Assembly (NCBI GenBank): GCA_035530955.1
Contig: DATKTT010000121.1
Location: 1-24,451 of the forward strand
Direction: 5' to 3'
DNA length: 24,451 nucleotides
Origin: Williamwhitmania sp035530955
GTDB lineage: Bacteria > Bacteroidota > Bacteroidia > Bacteroidales > Williamwhitmaniaceae
The notes under the pieces are model-generated. The model had not been told where the DNA came from. It searched no databases and worked only from the letters and a program-made list of their open reading frames with translations. Each line of letters opens with the position of its first letter. Position 1 is the stretch's first letter. Shown in pieces: positions 1-10,000 of the stretch. A program made the position numbers and the translations under genes.

Positions 1-3000
1 GACGTCAATCCCTGGATTCTTTCTAAAAGCATCGACTGCCTCCACCCCATTTTTTGCCCACAGCACTCTTGCTCTGGAATCTTTAAACGCGGCTCGCAGC
101 AAATAAAAATTCTCCTCCAAATCGTCAACAACCAAAATCTGTTTGCCCGTCCAAACCGGTGGTTTGTTGATTGCCAAATACTTCTCTGTTGTAAATTTTG
201 CATCCACAAACACAAGCGGGATGGTGAAGTAAAAGGATGTTCCGCTGCCGAGGGCCGACTGAAACCAGACTTCTCCATTCAGCTGCTTTATCATTTTCTT
301 ACAAAGAGGTAGTCCAATGCCAAGGCCACCGCTCTCGTTTGACGGGGAAGCGCCAGGTGTAAATGGTTGAAAGAGGTGAGATTGCTTCTCGTCAGATATG
401 CCAACGCCGGAATCAACCACATAAAAAAGAAGATTATAGGGGTCTTTTAGCGTATATCCAAACTCCACAAATCCATTGGTGGTAAATCTCAGGGCATTAG
501 TAAGCAAATTCTCTAGGATGTGCCTAAGTCGGTATCCATCGGTAAGAATATTCATTTCTGAATCGGCCAACTCCTGCTTAATAGAAAGCTTAACGCTGTT
601 AGATACCAAGCCCTGCTCAAATAAATCAGCGTAAACATTCTCCATAATTTCGTTAAGCCGACAAGGAGCGTTAAGCACCTTAAACTGCCCAGTTTCCAAC
701 TTGGAAAGATCTATGGTATTTTCGATAGTACGCAAAAGATGGCTGCTGTTTTGGTTGATTATCGAAAGGAAACGCTCTCGATCATCCTGGCTCAAGTCAG
801 GCGAGGCAAGCAAGGTGTTAAACCCAACGATGGCATTCAATGGAGTACGAATCTCATGTGAGATATTGGCCAGAAACGCCATCTTAAGTCTGTCTGACTC
901 TTCAGCTCGCTCCTTTGCTATCCGAAGCTCGTTCTCATATTCCTTTCTCAATGATATGTCCTCAGATATAATAAGAATATGCTGAATTATTTCGTTTCGA
1001 TCTTTAACGGGTGAGATGCTGGCAGTAATCCAGATTTCTTTGCCATCCTTTTTGTAGGAAATCATCTCCCCACGCCACGTATTTCCAGCAAGAACCGTTG
1101 ATAGAATTTTATCCACAAATTTTTGATCCTGGCATGGAAAAAAACAAGAAGAAAGGTTCATTCCTCCTGATTCAGCATCGGAAAAACCGGTGATTTCAGT
1201 AAATGCAGGATTAACCAACTCAACAATGCCATTTACATTAGCAAGCACAAGCGAAACAGGTGATGCATTAATTGCCTTAGAAAGGATGCGTAACATTCGC
1301 TCTGCCTCAACACGTGCTGTAATGTCTACGCTTATTCCTCCTATTCGAATACTTTCGTCAATACCTCGAAAAAGAAATTTTTGAGTATGGAAGCTGCGTT
1401 CATTTCCAAAGCGATCGATAAGTTTTTCCTCAACAACAACCTTGCCCTCACGCAACACTACCTCATCTTCAACTTGCCAACGCAACCGCACCACCTCCGG
1501 TATCATATCGGGTGACCGATTCCCATCCGTTAGTTCCCCAAAAGAATTATCCATCAGCTGATTTTGATAGATCATATTCTGCTCCGGTGTTTTTATGAAT
1601 ACACCAACGGTAAGGTTATCTAAAAAAGCATCGTGGAGACGTTCCGTTTTAAGGAGAATTTCTTCTGCATTCATCCTTTCGGTAATATCCTTGGTGTCTT
1701 CAATAATACCAAGAAATTCATCGCGTTCACCCAAGAATGGCACAAGTGTATGAATGCACCTTATTTTTTTGCCTGACTTATGAAAGGAAACCTCGTCAAA
1801 CTCCACCACGGTTTGACCCGCCAATATTTTTTCAATGGAGCAGTCGGCAGTATGGCAGAATCGACAAGGGAAAGTATCATAGCACTTTTTGCCCTCAACA
1901 TCCTCCCTGTTTAGACCAAATATTTTACAATAAGCGTCGTTAACCCGAACAACATCATAGTTGGGATCAATAATCCGCAGTCCATTTGCAGTGGAGTTAA
2001 ATATTTGTCTCAGCTCCGTGTTGGCATCAATAATCTCCTTCGATCTACTGCTAACTTCTCGCTCCACGTTATTTTTTAAATCCTGAATAACACCAAGGGG
2101 AAGACGAAACAACAACCTTAGCAGGAAAAAGAGCAGGACTAGAAAAAAGGAGGAAAAGCCAAACAACCACCACAAATATGCTCGGTAATCCTTGTTGACC
2201 TCGCTTGTATCGACAGCAAAAAAGATGGTGCAAATTTTTTGTCCACTATAGCTGTTCACGGTAAAAAATGGAAAAACAGAGTAATATCGATCACCCCAAT
2301 ATGCTATCTGATTAGCATTAACCCCATTACTTGCGAAGGATGAAAGGAAGAGAGAATCGCTGCCATAACCACGGAGATAACCCTCGTTACCATTATCAAC
2401 AGGTATGAATCCTGATTCGCCGTTATTTATTAATTTTTTGGGGAAGACGCTACAGAGTTTAAGATTTAGCGAGTCGGTTAATTGTCGAACAAAGCCCTCG
2501 TCACGAAGGCCAAGTCTTACAAATCCAGCCACCCGATCTTGATAAATAATAGGGCTTGAAATAAAATAGTAAAACCCCTTTGGGCCTAAACTATACCCGC
2601 TACAATTGGGGGGAGAACTTATGTCATTTAACCGCTGAATAATCCCACTATCAAGGGTTGTCTCAAGTGAATCGTTGAAGCCTACAACTAAATTACCAGC
2701 TGAATTATAGAAATCCAAGAAAATCTCATCTTGGCCCTTTCTGTTCATCCAGCTAAAACTTGGCTGAACCGCCAAAAAAATCTTTGCCGTATTTTCCTCA
2801 AACAGTGCAGCAGCAATCGTCGAAGATTTAGCATAATCTTCCACCATTCTAGAATACTTGAAGGAAGAGAATTGCAAGACACCACGCACCTCCGATTTTG
2901 CCCTATCTGCCGTTTGATTAATTACCCACTGTCGATACTGGTGCTTGGTTTTAACCCCGTTAACAACAAAAAGTGCAACCAGAAAGGCAAAAAATCCCAT

Positions 3001-3006
3001 TACCAT
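1..3006 (-). CDS. Hybrid sensor histidine kinase with three PAS domains (3' end cut by window edge)
   Basis: Membrane-bound sensor kinase that should autophosphorylate on histidine and pass the phosphate to a fused receiver. Reading from the ATG at 3006 there are 1002 open codons. A first membrane helix lies near residues 3-20, an extracytoplasmic sensor region spans about 20-270, and a second helix lies at about 274-298. Three PAS-like domains follow (about 329-445, 456-570, 572-690). The HisKA domain has SHEIRTPLN with phospho-acceptor His717. The ATPase domain shows an N-box (ENLLTNALRF), DSGVGI and GGLGIGL. A receiver starts near 955 with acidic pair Asp961/Asp962; the window ends just before the expected phospho-aspartate. 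PAS1 carries four clustered cysteines (375, 381, 384, 389). The start is uncertain: an in-frame TTG at 3060 would add a basic cytoplasmic N-terminus (KRIFFKVDRSFERK), which suits the topology. The signal sensed is unknown. A partner regulator or target genes may lie beyond the left edge. Confidence 0.93.
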   Translation of the reverse strand, partial: MVMGFFAFLVALFVVNGVKTKHQYRQWVINQTADRAKSEVRGVLQFSSFKYSRMVEDYAKSSTIAAALFEENTAKIFLAVQPSFSWMNRKGQDEIFLDFYNSAGNLVVGFNDSLETTLDSGIIQRLNDISSPPNCSGYSLGPKGFYYFISSPIIYQDRVAGFVRLGLRDEGFVRQLTDSLNLKLCSVFPKKLINNGESGFIPVDNGNEGYLRGYGSDSLFLSSFASNGVNANQIAYWGDRYYSVFPFFTVNSYSGQKICTIFFAVDTSEVNKDYRAYLWWLFGFSSFFLVLLFFLLRLLFRLPLGVIQDLKNNVEREVSSRSKEIIDANTELRQIFNSTANGLRIIDPNYDVVRVNDAYCKIFGLNREDVEGKKCYDTFPCRFCHTADCSIEKILAGQTVVEFDEVSFHKSGKKIRCIHTLVPFLGERDEFLGIIEDTKDITERMNAEEILLKTERLHDAFLDNLTVGVFIKTPEQNMIYQNQLMDNSFGELTDGNRSPDMIPEVVRLRWQVEDEVVLREGKVVVEEKLIDRFGNERSFHTQKFLFRGIDESIRIGGISVDITARVEAERMLRILSKAINASPVSLVLANVNGIVELVNPAFTEITGFSDAESGGMNLSSCFFPCQDQKFVDKILSTVLAGNTWRGEMISYKKDGKEIWITASISPVKDRNEIIQHILIISEDISLRKEYENELRIAKERAEESDRLKMAFLANISHEIRTPLNAIVGFNTLLASPDLSQDDRERFLSIINQNSSHLLRTIENTIDLSKLETGQFKVLNAPCRLNEIMENVYADLFEQGLVSNSVKLSIKQELADSEMNILTDGYRLRHILENLLTNALRFTTNGFVEFGYTLKDPYNLLFYVVDSGVGISDEKQSHLFQPFTPGASPSNESGGLGIGLPLCKKMIKQLNGEVWFQSALGSGTSFYFTIPLVFVDAKFTTEKYLAINKPPVWTGKQILVVDDLEENFYLLRAAFKDSRARVLWAKNGVEAVDAFRKNPGIDV

Positions 3007-3119
3007 TAAGGTTGCCTTCCGTTCAAACGAGCGGTCAACCTTAAAAAAAATTCTTTTCAAAACCGAAGGGTGATAGTGAAACAAAAAAATGTTGGACCAA
3101 TATCGCAGCTAATCTGCAA

Positions 3120-3677
3120 TTATGCAACAATAACCCGATTCATCTTTACATCAAACTCATCAACTGGAACATTATCAACAAGCTGCTCCAAAAAGCAAAC
3201 GCCAACCTTAAAAACACTTGAGGTACGAAGCAACTTATCGTAAAACGCTTTACCTCTGCCTAGTCTGTTGTTCTCATGGTCGAAAGCCAAACCGGGAATA
3301 ATTGCAAAGCCAATTTCATCTATCGAAACAAGTGGGCCTTGATGTGGCTCCAAGATTCCAAAACTACCACTCTTTTCAAACCGTCCACCGGGAAAGTATT
3401 CTCTAAGATCAAGCGTATCTCCATTAATTACGGGTAAAACAATTCTCTTTTTCGCTATCCACTTTTGAAGAAAAGATAGCGTTTGAACCTCGTCGGGAAG
3501 TGCCATGTAGGCCAAAATTGTTTCCGCCTCCTGAAACTCAGTCATCAGCTCTAATTGCCAATGGATGGCTGTCGATTTTTCTGCAATTTGAAGCGGAGTC
3601 ATCGCTCTCTTCACTATTTTAATCTCCTTCCGAAGAATATCCTTTTTCCTGTTGATGCTATTGTTGTCCATCTGCAT
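3120..3677 (-). CDS. 5-formyltetrahydrofolate cyclo-ligase (MTHFS family)
   Basis: Cytoplasmic enzyme that uses ATP to convert 5-formyl-THF to 5,10-methenyl-THF, returning a storage or inhibitory folate to one-carbon metabolism. The 185-residue length fits the family. The N-terminal basic segment (KKDILRKEI) matches the usual start of the fold. The nucleotide-binding signature is clear: GLAFDHENNRLGRGKAFYDK, with Ala where many relatives have Gly after GRGK. The C-terminal end VPVDEFDVKMNRVIVA corresponds to the usual 'P.e..D..v..ii' tail. The start at 3677 lies 2 bases beyond the stop of the upstream barrel-protein gene, so the two are almost certainly co-transcribed; a second in-frame Met two codons later is an alternative start. 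E. coli ygfA and human MTHFS are homologues by family. I see no folate gene nearby, so the operon partner does not explain its role. Confidence 0.93.
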   Translation of the reverse strand: MQMDNNSINRKKDILRKEIKIVKRAMTPLQIAEKSTAIHWQLELMTEFQEAETILAYMALPDEVQTLSFLQKWIAKKRIVLPVINGDTLDLREYFPGGRFEKSGSFGILEPHQGPLVSIDEIGFAIIPGLAFDHENNRLGRGKAFYDKLLRTSSVFKVGVCFLEQLVDNVPVDEFDVKMNRVIVA

Positions 3678-3679
3678 TT

Positions 3680-6535
3680 CTAGTTAATTGTTATTCCAAA
3701 AAACAGGCTGAAAAATGGCTCGTTACTCTTAGTGTCGCCTAACCTAAATTGGGTAGAAAGTGGGAACGCATTCCGAAACAAGTGGTAATCAAACCCGATA
3801 TCAACACCAAGCGACTGGTATATTGGATTAAGCGTTACGATGCTTTTTTGAACATTATCGTAAACATCGTAAGAATTCTCCGCCCAGTCGAAAAACGCAT
3901 TTAATCGTATTCGCTGCAAGTATAAAAAGTTCGGTATTGCCCAATCGGGATAAGCAATTGGAAGTGCGTAGTCAAGGGTGAATGTCTTCAGCTCCTTGCT
4001 TGGTTGGGTAGCATATCCGCGAGGAAAGAAGAGATTGGAACTAAAATAGTACCTTTTCAGGTATTGCTTCTGAATTCCAAATGAAAGCATTAGCGAATGA
4101 TTAACGGCAATACCCGGCAGCATTTGTCGGAAAAGAATGGAGGCAATTGATCCGGTATTTTCGTTTTCAAAAGGAGTAGCAGTATAGCGTATGTCAACTA
4201 TCTTGCCCCAGCGTGGGCGAATATCACGAGGTGCAGACTCCCATGAAGAATAGTAGTAAAGGCGAAAGCTCGTCGTTGTATAGTCTCTGGTATAGCTAGA
4301 ATCGGTGCGGTTGTAAAAATAATCGTTTGTATGCCCAACGCTTATTGATGGAGTCATCCAACGGACAAACTTACCTCTAGAAAAGTTGAGCGGTAGTGAT
4401 ACAATACCATTAAGATCAAGCTGGTCAGCATTAATTATTGGAACTGTTTTCGCAATAGAATCTCGATAAAAGAGCGGTTGTGCACCATAGTCGGCAGAAA
4501 TGCTGATTACGGGAAACCAGCCTTTGTAAATAAACCGCGCATGGTATTGTGATGAACCGTTTTGGAAGGAGTAGCCCAAAACTGAAAGACTCGTTGAAAG
4601 GATATTTTGAGACATTAGCGTAAAACCCGGTGCAAACTCTGCAGTGGAGGGTGTTAGCACGAGTGGATCATAGTAAAAAGGAGCCCAACTATGAAAATTA
4701 AATAGATGCAATCCCTTTCGGTATGGGTTGATAGAAAAATTAGAAACCTTAGCAGTGTCCAGTACTACCGATTTCGAAAACTCACCAATGTGAGCCTCAA
4801 GAGGATCATGAAAGCCAAGTGCATAAGCTTGAACGGGAACTTTCTTGGAAAACAAACTATCTTGAATAATGGCAATACGATATCCGCTTGCGGTATATTT
4901 CGAAAAAACAACTCCTCTTCCATCTATTGCAACTGAGGGATATTGTGCACCGAACCGTGAATTGGTGATGCGAAAAAGCTGATGGCTCGCAGTGTCAATA
5001 GCAAAGAGATTGTTGACTGATCCGCTGTAGGAAGAAAAAACAACATATCCCTCTAAGAATTTTGGGGTTGCAATATCTGCCACCTCCGAGCTAAGCAACG
5101 TGGATACGGAATTGTTTGCAAAAGAAAAAACACATAACGATTTCCCAAGAGAATCGACTTTGGTAAACACAACTCGTGTGCGGGTCTCATCCCAACTCGG
5201 ATTTTGCAATGCCACCCCAAGCGGAAAACTTACAGTTTTCTTAAGCGACATGCTTTTCAAGTCATAAATAATTAACTTTTGTAAACCGTTTCGAGCCACA
5301 CTCACAGCCACAAATTGCTGCGCTTGACTGTCGAGGGAAGGAGAAAAAAGTTGATCGGGGTAGTTAATAGAAACAATTTTATGGTCCTTAATCCGCAGCA
5401 AGTTGATGATTGATTTACCCTCCTCGCCCCATCTTACACTTGGCAGATAATCATCCCAAGCCACCATTCCTGAAGCAACGCTAAATGGATCAAACATGGA
5501 ACCCGTTACAATAAGAGACTCCTCCTTACCTGAAGAAACATTAATGGTTACAAGCGATGGTGTTTCCTTTAATCCTGACTTATAGGCAACTACAATTGAG
5601 TCATTTAAATAGCATGGGTAGTAGTAGCTTGTGTAAGATTTCTCCAATGAAGGGACAGTAAATCCTTCCTGTGGTTTTATATTTCTGTCCTCGGCAACCC
5701 ACGCGGAGTCGAGAAACGAAAAAGTATTATGGAAAAGCTGCTGTCTAGAAACGCCAGCATATTTTTTCAAACCGAAATAAAAAGGTGCAAGTGTAAATGG
5801 ATTTCGAGCAGTGTAGTGCATCACATTAGGCCATACGGAATCGCCATATTTCAAGTTAACGTACGAAACCAACTTGTATCCAAACTCATAGTAATCAGGT
5901 ATGTAATCACGGTATGAACCCAACAACCATTTATCATAGGTAAAGGTTTTACCTGTAAGAAATGCTGCTCGATGCCCCTGTTCAAAGCTAGGTAGGCGAC
6001 CTCGACCCGATTTGGAAAACCGAGTTTCAGAAACAACTGCATCTCCCTCGAGAAACCAACGCGGAGTAAACGATAATGACGCACCCCAAGCCTGTTCACC
6101 AAAAGGATAGGTAAGTATGCGCACCAATCCGTGATTTAATTCCTCCAACTGCACGGAGTGCTGAAATTCATGCGCTGCGAGCTGCTTCAACCATTCCTGG
6201 GGATAAATATCTTGTGGTGAAACAGAATAGAGTTCCATCCGTCGTGGTACAAGGGTTACAAAACCATTTGAATAAGGGTTCCAGGGATGAAAGAGCACCG
6301 GTAATGGACGCCTAAGGTGCACGCTGTCGGCAGTGGCAACAGCATTTACATAAACTGCAAATTTCAGGGCAAGCGGTTCATAGCCTGCTGGAAAAATTAT
6401 CTGAAATCGATTATTTTTTGCCACAAACCATTTTACTGAAGCAGCATCCTGTCCAGAATTAAAGTATTGGGCAGTTAACGTGATTGGTAATAGTAGCAGA
6501 ATAATAATTATCTGCAGTCGAAAAAGTTGTCGCAT
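3680..6535 (-). CDS. Exported metallopeptidase / beta-propeller / outer-membrane beta-barrel protein
   Basis: A 951-residue exported protein with three apparent parts. The N-terminus is a classic signal peptide (basic MRQLFRLQ, hydrophobic core, TLTAQ with probable cleavage near 21-23). Residues about 30-280 look like a gluzincin 'peptidase MA-like' domain: HEFQH at 122-126 is an HExxH zinc motif, and WFLEGDA (Glu163) supplies the likely third zinc ligand, with a second acidic residue at 170. Residues about 300-590 hold repeated short strands with Asp/Ser-rich turns (for example NPSWDETRTRVVF and YPSVAIDGRGVVF), typical of TolB/WD40-like propeller blades. Residues about 610-951 alternate aromatic and polar residues and end in a strand (LFFGITIN), as in an outer-membrane beta-barrel. 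Substrate is unknown. It follows the yciH-like gene by 9 bases and precedes the cyclo-ligase by 2 bases. Protease activity is inferred from the motif only; it could instead be a structural or assembly factor. Confidence 0.85.
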   Translation of the reverse strand: MRQLFRLQIIIILLLLPITLTAQYFNSGQDAASVKWFVAKNNRFQIIFPAGYEPLALKFAVYVNAVATADSVHLRRPLPVLFHPWNPYSNGFVTLVPRRMELYSVSPQDIYPQEWLKQLAAHEFQHSVQLEELNHGLVRILTYPFGEQAWGASLSFTPRWFLEGDAVVSETRFSKSGRGRLPSFEQGHRAAFLTGKTFTYDKWLLGSYRDYIPDYYEFGYKLVSYVNLKYGDSVWPNVMHYTARNPFTLAPFYFGLKKYAGVSRQQLFHNTFSFLDSAWVAEDRNIKPQEGFTVPSLEKSYTSYYYPCYLNDSIVVAYKSGLKETPSLVTINVSSGKEESLIVTGSMFDPFSVASGMVAWDDYLPSVRWGEEGKSIINLLRIKDHKIVSINYPDQLFSPSLDSQAQQFVAVSVARNGLQKLIIYDLKSMSLKKTVSFPLGVALQNPSWDETRTRVVFTKVDSLGKSLCVFSFANNSVSTLLSSEVADIATPKFLEGYVVFSSYSGSVNNLFAIDTASHQLFRITNSRFGAQYPSVAIDGRGVVFSKYTASGYRIAIIQDSLFSKKVPVQAYALGFHDPLEAHIGEFSKSVVLDTAKVSNFSINPYRKGLHLFNFHSWAPFYYDPLVLTPSTAEFAPGFTLMSQNILSTSLSVLGYSFQNGSSQYHARFIYKGWFPVISISADYGAQPLFYRDSIAKTVPIINADQLDLNGIVSLPLNFSRGKFVRWMTPSISVGHTNDYFYNRTDSSYTRDYTTTSFRLYYYSSWESAPRDIRPRWGKIVDIRYTATPFENENTGSIASILFRQMLPGIAVNHSLMLSFGIQKQYLKRYYFSSNLFFPRGYATQPSKELKTFTLDYALPIAYPDWAIPNFLYLQRIRLNAFFDWAENSYDVYDNVQKSIVTLNPIYQSLGVDIGFDYHLFRNAFPLSTQFRLGDTKSNEPFFSLFFGITIN

Positions 6536-6544
6536 GATGAGTGC

Positions 6545-6892
6545 TTAGCCTCCTGCCTGCTTGGCTCGATAACCAGCAGCCTTAAGAATATCGAGTAACT
6601 TTTGGCGAAAATCACCCTGAATAAGAATTTCGCCATCCTTAACAGAACCACCAACACCGCATTTTGTTTTAAGCAACTTCCCCAACTCCTTCAGCTCAGC
6701 ATCTGAGCCAACAAAGCCCGTTATCAAGGTGACTTTTTTTCCACCCCGCTGCTTTTTATCCAGCAAAATGCGGAGATCTTGCTTGGATGGAGGGGCTGTT
6801 TCGCTTTCAGGTAGAGAATTATCATCAAACTTAAAATCAGGGTTGGTAGAATAAACAATATTCGGCCGATTCCTATTGTTTTTTTCGTTCAT
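6545..6892 (-). CDS. yciH: SUI1/eIF1-family translation factor (YciH type)
   Basis: Small cytoplasmic protein of 115 residues related to archaeal/eukaryotic initiation factor 1 (SUI1) and to E. coli YciH, which has been linked to start-site fidelity and translation inhibition under stress. The first 45 residues are polar and probably disordered. The SUI1 fold follows at about 48-112: RGGKKVTLITGF, then ELKELGKLLKTKCGVGGSV, then GEILIQGDFRQKLLDILKAAGY, which are the hallmark strands and the K-C-G-x-GGSVK loop of the family. It is the first gene of a three-gene minus-strand run and diverges from the DUF2723 gene at 7014, with about 120 bases between the two starts. I could not find a convincing promoter for it in that gap. 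Confidence 0.92.
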   Translation of the reverse strand: MNEKNNRNRPNIVYSTNPDFKFDDNSLPESETAPPSKQDLRILLDKKQRGGKKVTLITGFVGSDAELKELGKLLKTKCGVGGSVKDGEILIQGDFRQKLLDILKAAGYRAKQAGG

Positions 6893-7013
6893 TTAAAGTG
6901 GGTTAATTTAAGTGAAGGTGCGGATGCATAATTTTAGCTAAAATAGGAAGCCCAAAAGAATTAATGAAAAAAAATCTCTAATTTCGCTAACTGGTATTAG
7001 AAATACTTTACAA
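6893..7013. promoter_or_regulatory. Divergent intergenic region between yciH-type gene and DUF2723 gene
   Basis: This 121-base AT-rich gap must carry start signals for transcription in both directions. No exact TAnnTTTG element is visible on either strand. The closest plus-strand match is TAATTTCG at 6979-6986, one base off, about 28 bases before the start codon. The promoter assignment is therefore by position only. Confidence 0.4.
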
Positions 7014-10000
7014 ATGAGACAATTTAAGCTCACAAACATTATTATCGGGTGGATCGTTTTCGCCATTGCTGCGACAACTTACCTGCTAACCATTGAACCC
7101 ACAGCCAGCTACTGGGACTGTTCTGAGTTCATTGCTACATCATTTAAACTTGAAGTTGGTCACCCACCGGGCGCTCCTCTGTTTATGATTATGGGTAGAA
7201 TTGCCTCCCTCTTTGCTTCAAATCCAGCCAAAGTTGCGGCATCAATCAACTCCCTCACGGCATTGGCAAGCGGATTCACCATTCTTTTTCTTTTCTGGTC
7301 GATCACTCATCTGGCAAAACGCCTATTGGTAAAAAAAGATGAGGAGCCAACCCTTTGGCAAATCATCTCGATAATGGGTGCTGGTGCAGTTGGTGCATTA
7401 GCCTATACTTACTCCGACACATTTTGGTTTTCAGCGGTTGAAGCTGAAGTTTATGGAACTTCGTCGCTGTTCACGGCCATTGTGTTTTGGGCCATACTGA
7501 AATGGGAAAACGAAGCAGATAAGCCAAGAGCAAACCGATGGATAATTTTCATTGCCTACATGATGGGGCTTTCCATTGGGGTACACCTCTTGAGCCTACT
7601 AACCATTCCGGCACTTGTATTCGTTTACTACTTTAAGAAATTCAAGGTGACTCCTTGGGGATTTATTGGTGCTGGTGCTGTTTCTTTTGCTGCATTGGCC
7701 GTAGTTTTGTACGGCATTATTCCGTGGCTGATTTCTTTTGCCGCTGGGTTCGATCTCTTTTTTGTAAATACCCTTGGGCTTCCCTTTAATTCTGGTGCTT
7801 TATTTTACGCACTTCTCCTTATCAGCTTGCTCATTTGGAGTGTATACTACACGCACAAAAAAGGTAAGGTCATTGCCAACACCATTATGCTTGTTATTTC
7901 CGTGATCATAATTGGCTACTCCTCTTTTGCCATGGTGGTAATCCGCTCCATTGCCAATCCGCCTCTCGACGAGAATAGCCCTGACAATGTATTTGCGCTG
8001 CTGCACTATATAAATCGTGATCAATACGGTGACACACCACTAGTTTACGGACAGTATTACAACGCTCCTGCACTGGATTCCAAAGACAGAACTAGTTACA
8101 TTCCAGAAAACGGTAAGTACAAGCAGTCATATCTTGCAACGGACTACACTTTCGATGACCGATTCTGTACTTTCTTCCCCAGAATGTATAGCCCTCAAAA
8201 AGACCATATTGAGGAGTATAAATCATGGGCAAACATACAGGGTAAACCTATAGATGTTACCTACAATGGTAAAACACAAACACTGTACTGCCCAACTTTT
8301 GGAGAAAATTTAAAGTTCTTTTTCAGATATCAGGTGGGCTTCATGTACTTCCGCTACTTCATGTGGAATTTTGCTGGAAGACAAAATGATGTTCAAGGGA
8401 CTGGAGAACCATACAACGGAAATTGGTTAAGTGGAATAAACGCCGTTGACGATTTTCGACTTGGTCCTCAGGAAAATCTTCCCACCGGCATGAAAAATCC
8501 GCAAACGAGGGATGTATACTACTTACTGCCACTGCTGTTAGGCCTATTGGGAGTGTTCTATCAATATAACAAAAGCAAAAGAGATTTCTGGGTTGTGCTT
8601 ATGCTTTTTCTGCTAACGGGTCTTGCAATTATTCTTTTCCTCAACCAATCTCCTCTTCAACCAAGAGAGCGAGACTATGCATACGCTGGTTCATTCTACG
8701 CATTTGCCATTTGGATTGGACTCGGGATTCTTGCGCTTACAGAGGGAATTAAGCGGGTGATTAAAAGGCCGGTTATTGCCGCTTCGTTGGCAACCATAAT
8801 CGGTTTGTTGGCTGCTCCTACTTTGATGGCCAAAGAAAATTGGGTTTCGCACGATAGATCTAACCGCTATACTGCGAGAGATTTCGCATACGATTACCTA
8901 AATTCATGCGCACCCAATGCAATTCTATTTACCAATGGGGATAACGATACCTTCCCCCTGTGGTATGCTCAGGAAGTAGAGGGAATTAGAACTGATGTTC
9001 GCGTAGTAAACCTAAGTCTCCTAGGCACCGACTGGTATATTAGCCAAATGCAAAAGCAACTGTACGGCGCTAAACCTGTTCCATTCACCCTGCCCTTTAA
9101 TAAATACGTTCAAGGGGTAAACGAGCAACTCCCTATTGTGGATAGGGGTATCAAGGGTTATAGTAATGTTGGCGACGTTGTAAACTTTATCGCAAGCGAC
9201 AACGCAGTGACAAAGGTGCAAACCATGGATGGCGAGTCATTGGACTACCTGCCTACACGGAACATTGCAGTTCCAGTAGACAAAGAGAAGGTGTTGAAAA
9301 ACGGAACGGTAAGGCCCGAAATGGCAAGCCAGATTGATTCCGTTCTGACCTTCACCATTCCGACTTCAAAAAAATACATCAACAAGCCGGAAATGATGCT
9401 GCTCGACCTACTCGCTCACTTCGGCTGGGATCGACCAATATACTTTGTTTCTCCGGCAAGCGATGTGAACATTGGAATTCAGGATTACTTACAGCTCGAT
9501 GGTTTTGCCTATCGGCTTGTGCCAATAAAAACCATCTCTGACCAGTACTACAATGTTGGCAGAATTGATGTGGATACGCTGTATACAAGATTGATGAAAA
9601 CATTCCACTATGGTGGATACGGAAATCCAAAAACCTTTCTTGACTACAACAATGTAAGGACGCTTCAGGTGGTGCATCTTAAGAAAAATTTCAGCCGGCT
9701 TGCTGATGCACTTAGCGCAGAAGGGAAATACGATTCAGCGAAAGCTGTAATGAATAAGTGTATGGAACTAACCCCTACGAGTCAGATCCCATACGACCTG
9801 TTTACGTTGGACAATATCCGCAGCCTCTATCTGGCAAAGGAAACAGAAAAGGCGAATAAGCTTGTTGAGGACTTATGCCAAACCACCTCGGACAACCTGG
9901 CCTACATCATGAACCTTACACCACGATTTAAGTCGCTGTACGATACTCCAACTCAGCTCAACCTGTATTTGTGCACTGAAGCAATGAAGATTGCCAAAGA

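Noticed and set aside
1120..1160. Possible frameshift in the hybrid kinase at a run of seven A's (plus strand) near 1138-1144
   Set aside because: With seven bases in the run, the frame stays open and PAS3 reads through without a break (SSCFFPCQDQKFVDKIL).
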